The notes under the pieces are model-generated. The model saw only the letters and a program-made list of their open reading frames with translations. It was not told the DNA's origin and did no database searches. A program made the translations under genes and the position numbers. A stretch of DNA of 14,949 nt. It comes from DATHWB01 sp040902855. GTDB taxonomy: Bacteria; Actinomycetota; Acidimicrobiia; Spongiisociales; ZC4RG35. The stretch is taken from the NCBI GenBank assembly GCA_040902855.1, contig JBBDWN010000138.1, positions 1-14,949 of the forward strand, read 5' to 3'. Below, piece by piece: positions 12,943-14,949 of the stretch; position 1 is the stretch's first letter, and each line of letters begins with the position of its first letter.

Positions 12943-14027
12943 GAGAGTGTCTCCATCCAGGCGATCAGGTCGTCGATTTCTTGCTGGGTCAGTCCCAGGT
13001 TGGGCATGAACGATCCGGGCTTGACGGCCGGCGGGTTGGCCAGCCATTCGGTGAGTGCGTCGCGATATGAGAGGCCCTCATAGGGGAGGGAGGCGCCGGC
13101 GAAGACGTTGCGGCTGGCGAAGTGGGTGAGGTTCGGTCCGTTGAAGCCGGGTGACGCAACGATGTTGTCGGGGACACCAAGGTCGTTGTCGACGAAGTCG
13201 ACGGTGTGGCACTGGGTGCATCCCTTGTTCTGGAACACCTGTAGCCCGTCCCAGGCCTGGGTGCCTTCCGCCGGCACGGGAGCCTCGGTCTGCTGGGCGG
13301 CGACCCAGGCGTCGAAGTCGGCCGGGCTGAGCACTTCGGCCCGTGCCCGCATCAGGGAGTGGGACAGTCCGCAGAACTCGGCGCAATGACCCCAGAACAC
13401 GCCCGGTTCGTAGGCTTCGAGCCGCAGGAGGGTCTCCTGGCCGGGGACGAGGTAGCGCTTGCCGTTGAGAGCGGGGATCCAGAAGTTGTGGACTACGTCG
13501 TCCGACGTCATCACCGCACAGACCTCCTGGCCGGCGGGCATGACGAGGACGTTGGCGGTTTCGACGCCGTGGTCGGGGTACTGGTATTCGAACCACCACT
13601 GGTGGCCGATGACCTCGACGGTCATGGCGTCGGGTGCGCATTCGGTGAGGTCGAAGACGCCGCGGACCGTGGGGATGGCGATGCCGGCGAGGATCAGGGC
13701 AGGGATGACGGTCCAGGTGACTTCGAGTTTGGCGTTGCCGTGGGTCTGCTTCGGCTCTTTGCGACCGGGACGGTCACGGAAGGCCACAGCCATGAAGATG
13801 AGGGCTCCCTGTACCAACACGAAGATGACGGTGGCGATCCAGAAGACCGGCCAGAACAGTCCGTCGATGCGGTCGGCGATGGGTCCGGCCGGCTCGAAGG
13901 TGGTGAGCGGCGAGTCGATCTCGATGAACGAACAGGACGACACGACGAGGGTCAGCAGACTGAGACCGGCAAACCGGAAAGGGCGCGTTGGCCTTACCGA
14001 GCGGCGTCGCCGAGGGTGCTGAACCAT
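12939..14027 (-). CDS. ctaC: Cytochrome c oxidase subunit II with fused cytochrome c domain (caa3 type), lipoprotein
   Basis: Subunit II receives electrons and passes them to subunit I; 362 residues. The N-terminus is Arg-rich, with a lipobox VSSC making Cys32 the lipid site. Two membrane helices lie near 57-83 and 102-122. The CuA domain has His180 (VVHNFW), Cys215, Glu217, Cys219, His223 and Met226 (GHCAEFCGLSHSLM), a complete binuclear copper site. A C-terminal cytochrome c domain follows, with heme motif CTQCH (270-274) and probable axial Met341 (GSFMPNLG), which defines the caa3 type. ATG 14027 gives a normal signal peptide, and a TACACT -10 box lies 6 nt upstream. An upstream start at 14096 would add 23 residues and overlap the preceding gene. 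Confidence 0.95.
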   Translation of the reverse strand: MVQHPRRRRSVRPTRPFRFAGLSLLTLVVSSCSFIEIDSPLTTFEPAGPIADRIDGLFWPVFWIATVIFVLVQGALIFMAVAFRDRPGRKEPKQTHGNAKLEVTWTVIPALILAGIAIPTVRGVFDLTECAPDAMTVEVIGHQWWFEYQYPDHGVETANVLVMPAGQEVCAVMTSDDVVHNFWIPALNGKRYLVPGQETLLRLEAYEPGVFWGHCAEFCGLSHSLMRARAEVLSPADFDAWVAAQQTEAPVPAEGTQAWDGLQVFQNKGCTQCHTVDFVDNDLGVPDNIVASPGFNGPNLTHFASRNVFAGASLPYEGLSYRDALTEWLANPPAVKPGSFMPNLGLTQQEIDDLIAWMETLS

Positions 14028-14033
14028 TGGGCG

Positions 14034-14063
14034 AGTGTAAGTGGCGGCGTCGTTGTGAGCCAA
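14034..14063 (-). promoter_or_regulatory. Probable promoter of the ctaC-ctaD-ctaE-ctaF-ctaG operon
   Basis: On the minus strand TTGGCT (14058-14063) and TACACT (14034-14039) are separated by 18 nt, resembling -35 and -10 boxes. TACACT ends 6 nt before the ATG at 14027, again leaderless. The promoter sits in the 65-nt gap after the thioredoxin-like lipoprotein gene, so the oxidase genes can be transcribed independently of it. This is the only place in the window where a -35-like hexamer is also seen at good spacing. Confidence 0.5.
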
Positions 14064-14092
14064 GCCAAGCGGAACGGGCCTGTTCTGCCGCT

Positions 14093-14905
14093 TCAACCGA
14101 GGTTCTCCAGCGCCCTACGCAGCTCATCGACCCCGGTCGCACCTTCGAATCGGGCGGTGACGATCCCGGTTGAGTCGACCACGAAAACCCACGGTTCGGA
14201 TGGCAATCCCCAGGCTTCCACTGCGGGAACCGGGTCGAGGCTTCCTCCGGCGGCGGCGTCGAGGTCGGCGTAGATCTCGACGTGGAGGAAGTTCATCTCG
14301 GGGTAGTCACCCATGACACTCTTGACAACGGCGAGCGTCGGTCCGCAGGAGGCGGTCTGACAGAACGCCGGGGTGGCGAAGACGACGACCGTCGGCCGGC
14401 CGTTGGCGAGCGCTTCGTCCAGCGACAGTTCGTGCAGCCGGGGATCGGGGTCTGCGTCCGACGAGATCTCCGCCAGCGGGAACTCCGGATGGGTTCGGGT
14501 GGGGACGGCGATCGCCGGATCTCCGACGTCGGGCACCGGACTGGACTCTTGGACGCCGAACGGGGTGGTGGCGGTCGGCGGTGAACCTTCCGGTTCCAAC
14601 ACCACCTGCCAACGTCCGGCGGCGGGAAGGTCGACATACGCGACGTGGAACCCGCGTACGTTGGGGATGGCCCACACCCATTCGGTCTCGACCGTCACTT
14701 CGCCGGCCGTCTCGTGGGTGAAGCGGGCGACGGTGGGGATGTCCGGTCGGGAGATGAAAGAACCGTCTTCGGTGGCGACGGCCATCAGGATCCGGTTGGG
14801 TCCTGCGGTGAGGGTCTGTTGCGTGTTGGCCACGACTGCCAGACCCTCGGTCCCCCCACCGCAGGCGACGAGCACCACCAACACCCAAGGAATGATCGGA
14901 CGCAT
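14093..14905 (-). CDS. Thioredoxin-like lipoprotein upstream of the caa3 oxidase operon
   Basis: Protein of 270 residues. The lipobox LVAC gives lipidated Cys15, so it acts outside the membrane. Residues about 25-120 form an Ig-like beta domain (NRILMAVATEDGS, GRWQVVLEPEG). Residues 155-270 are thioredoxin-like: strand PTVVVFATPAFC, then Cys182 and Cys187 in CQTASC, a Pro loop at GLPSEPWVFVVD, and the closing strand TGIVTARFEG. The Cys pair is CX4C rather than the CXXC of redox thioredoxins or the CXXXC of Sco proteins. Its place 65 nt upstream of ctaC suggests help with CuA or heme c assembly, such as thiol reduction or copper delivery; this is inference from context. ATG 14905 is preferred (a CATCAT -10-like box lies 7 nt upstream); GTG 14908 directly before it would add one residue. 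Confidence 0.82.
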   Translation of the reverse strand: MRPIIPWVLVVLVACGGGTEGLAVVANTQQTLTAGPNRILMAVATEDGSFISRPDIPTVARFTHETAGEVTVETEWVWAIPNVRGFHVAYVDLPAAGRWQVVLEPEGSPPTATTPFGVQESSPVPDVGDPAIAVPTRTHPEFPLAEISSDADPDPRLHELSLDEALANGRPTVVVFATPAFCQTASCGPTLAVVKSVMGDYPEMNFLHVEIYADLDAAAGGSLDPVPAVEAWGLPSEPWVFVVDSTGIVTARFEGATGVDELRRALENLG

Positions 14906-14912
14906 CACTCGG

Positions 14913-14918
14913 ATGATG
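14913..14918 (-). promoter_or_regulatory. Possible -10-like box (CATCAT) of the thioredoxin-like lipoprotein gene
   Basis: On the minus strand CATCAT ends 7 nt before the ATG at 14905, keeping the key A at position 2 and T at position 6 of a -10 box but with C at position 1. The spacing equals that of the leaderless-looking genes elsewhere in the window. It is weak on its own. Confidence 0.25.
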
Positions 14919-14949
14919 CCAGAGGGAGAGGATCGGAAATCCAGTTCGG

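Noticed and set aside
11746..13083. Long + strand frame (445 codons) opposite ctaD
   Set aside because: Shadow of ctaD with Glu/Asp/Gly/His-rich composition; ctaD has all heme and copper ligands.
1..14949. tRNA (including tRNA-Sec), rRNA, insertion sequences or prophage genes
   Set aside because: I searched the intergenic gaps by eye and saw no cloverleaf-like GGTTCRA-containing segment, no transposase or integrase reading frame and no terminal inverted repeats; all gaps longer than 60 nt are described in the features.

Overview
The window is GC-rich, tightly packed bacterial DNA. The gene content (caa3-type cytochrome oxidase with a separate small subunit IV and a CtaG-family assembly protein, Thr-rich lipoprotein linkers, many GTG starts, several apparently leaderless genes) points to an actinobacterium. 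An Acidimicrobiia-like lineage is my best guess, but there is no rRNA or other marker here to prove it.

Layout, left to right. (1) 1-1312: a short repeat-bearing leader, then a cytochrome P450 on the + strand. (2) 1315-3243: on the - strand, an MgtE magnesium channel and the transcript-cleavage factor GreA. (3) 3244-3359: a divergent promoter region holding the first copy of a 57-nt structured repeat. (4) 3360-5745: a + strand cluster of selD, a 2Fe-2S ferredoxin-like protein and an alpha/beta hydrolase. selD has an in-frame TGA exactly at the catalytic Cys/Sec position, so a conventional ORF caller loses its first 23 codons; I read it as a 343-residue selenoprotein. (5) 5754-5828: a probable 24-residue membrane peptide on the - strand. 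(6) 5943-7938: a + strand operon with overlapping stop/start codons, encoding a lipoprotein with a cupredoxin-like domain, a polytopic membrane protein whose predicted mature N-terminus is His, and a 52-residue membrane protein. (7) 7976-9106: a Pro/Ala/Glu-linker membrane protein of unknown function, followed by the second copy of the 57-nt repeat. (8) 9168-14905, - strand: the respiratory block, read right to left as thioredoxin-like lipoprotein, ctaC, ctaD, ctaE, subunit IV, ctaG.

How the genes may work together: ctaC, ctaD, ctaE and subunit IV make a terminal oxidase that takes electrons from cytochrome c. CtaG and the lipoprotein with a CX4C thioredoxin-like domain are plausible cofactor-assembly partners. 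The neighbouring cupredoxin-like/AHG-membrane-protein operon could handle copper outside the membrane, but that link is inference. SelD makes selenophosphate and apparently needs selenocysteine for its own active site, which implies that selA, selB and selC lie elsewhere in the genome.

A recurring signal joins the regions: for P450, selD, the ferredoxin, the small peptide, the cupredoxin lipoprotein and ctaC, a TANNNT -10 box lies only 6 or 7 nt before the chosen start codon. This is expected for leaderless transcripts and helped choose starts. No tRNA, rRNA, CRISPR array or intact insertion sequence was seen.
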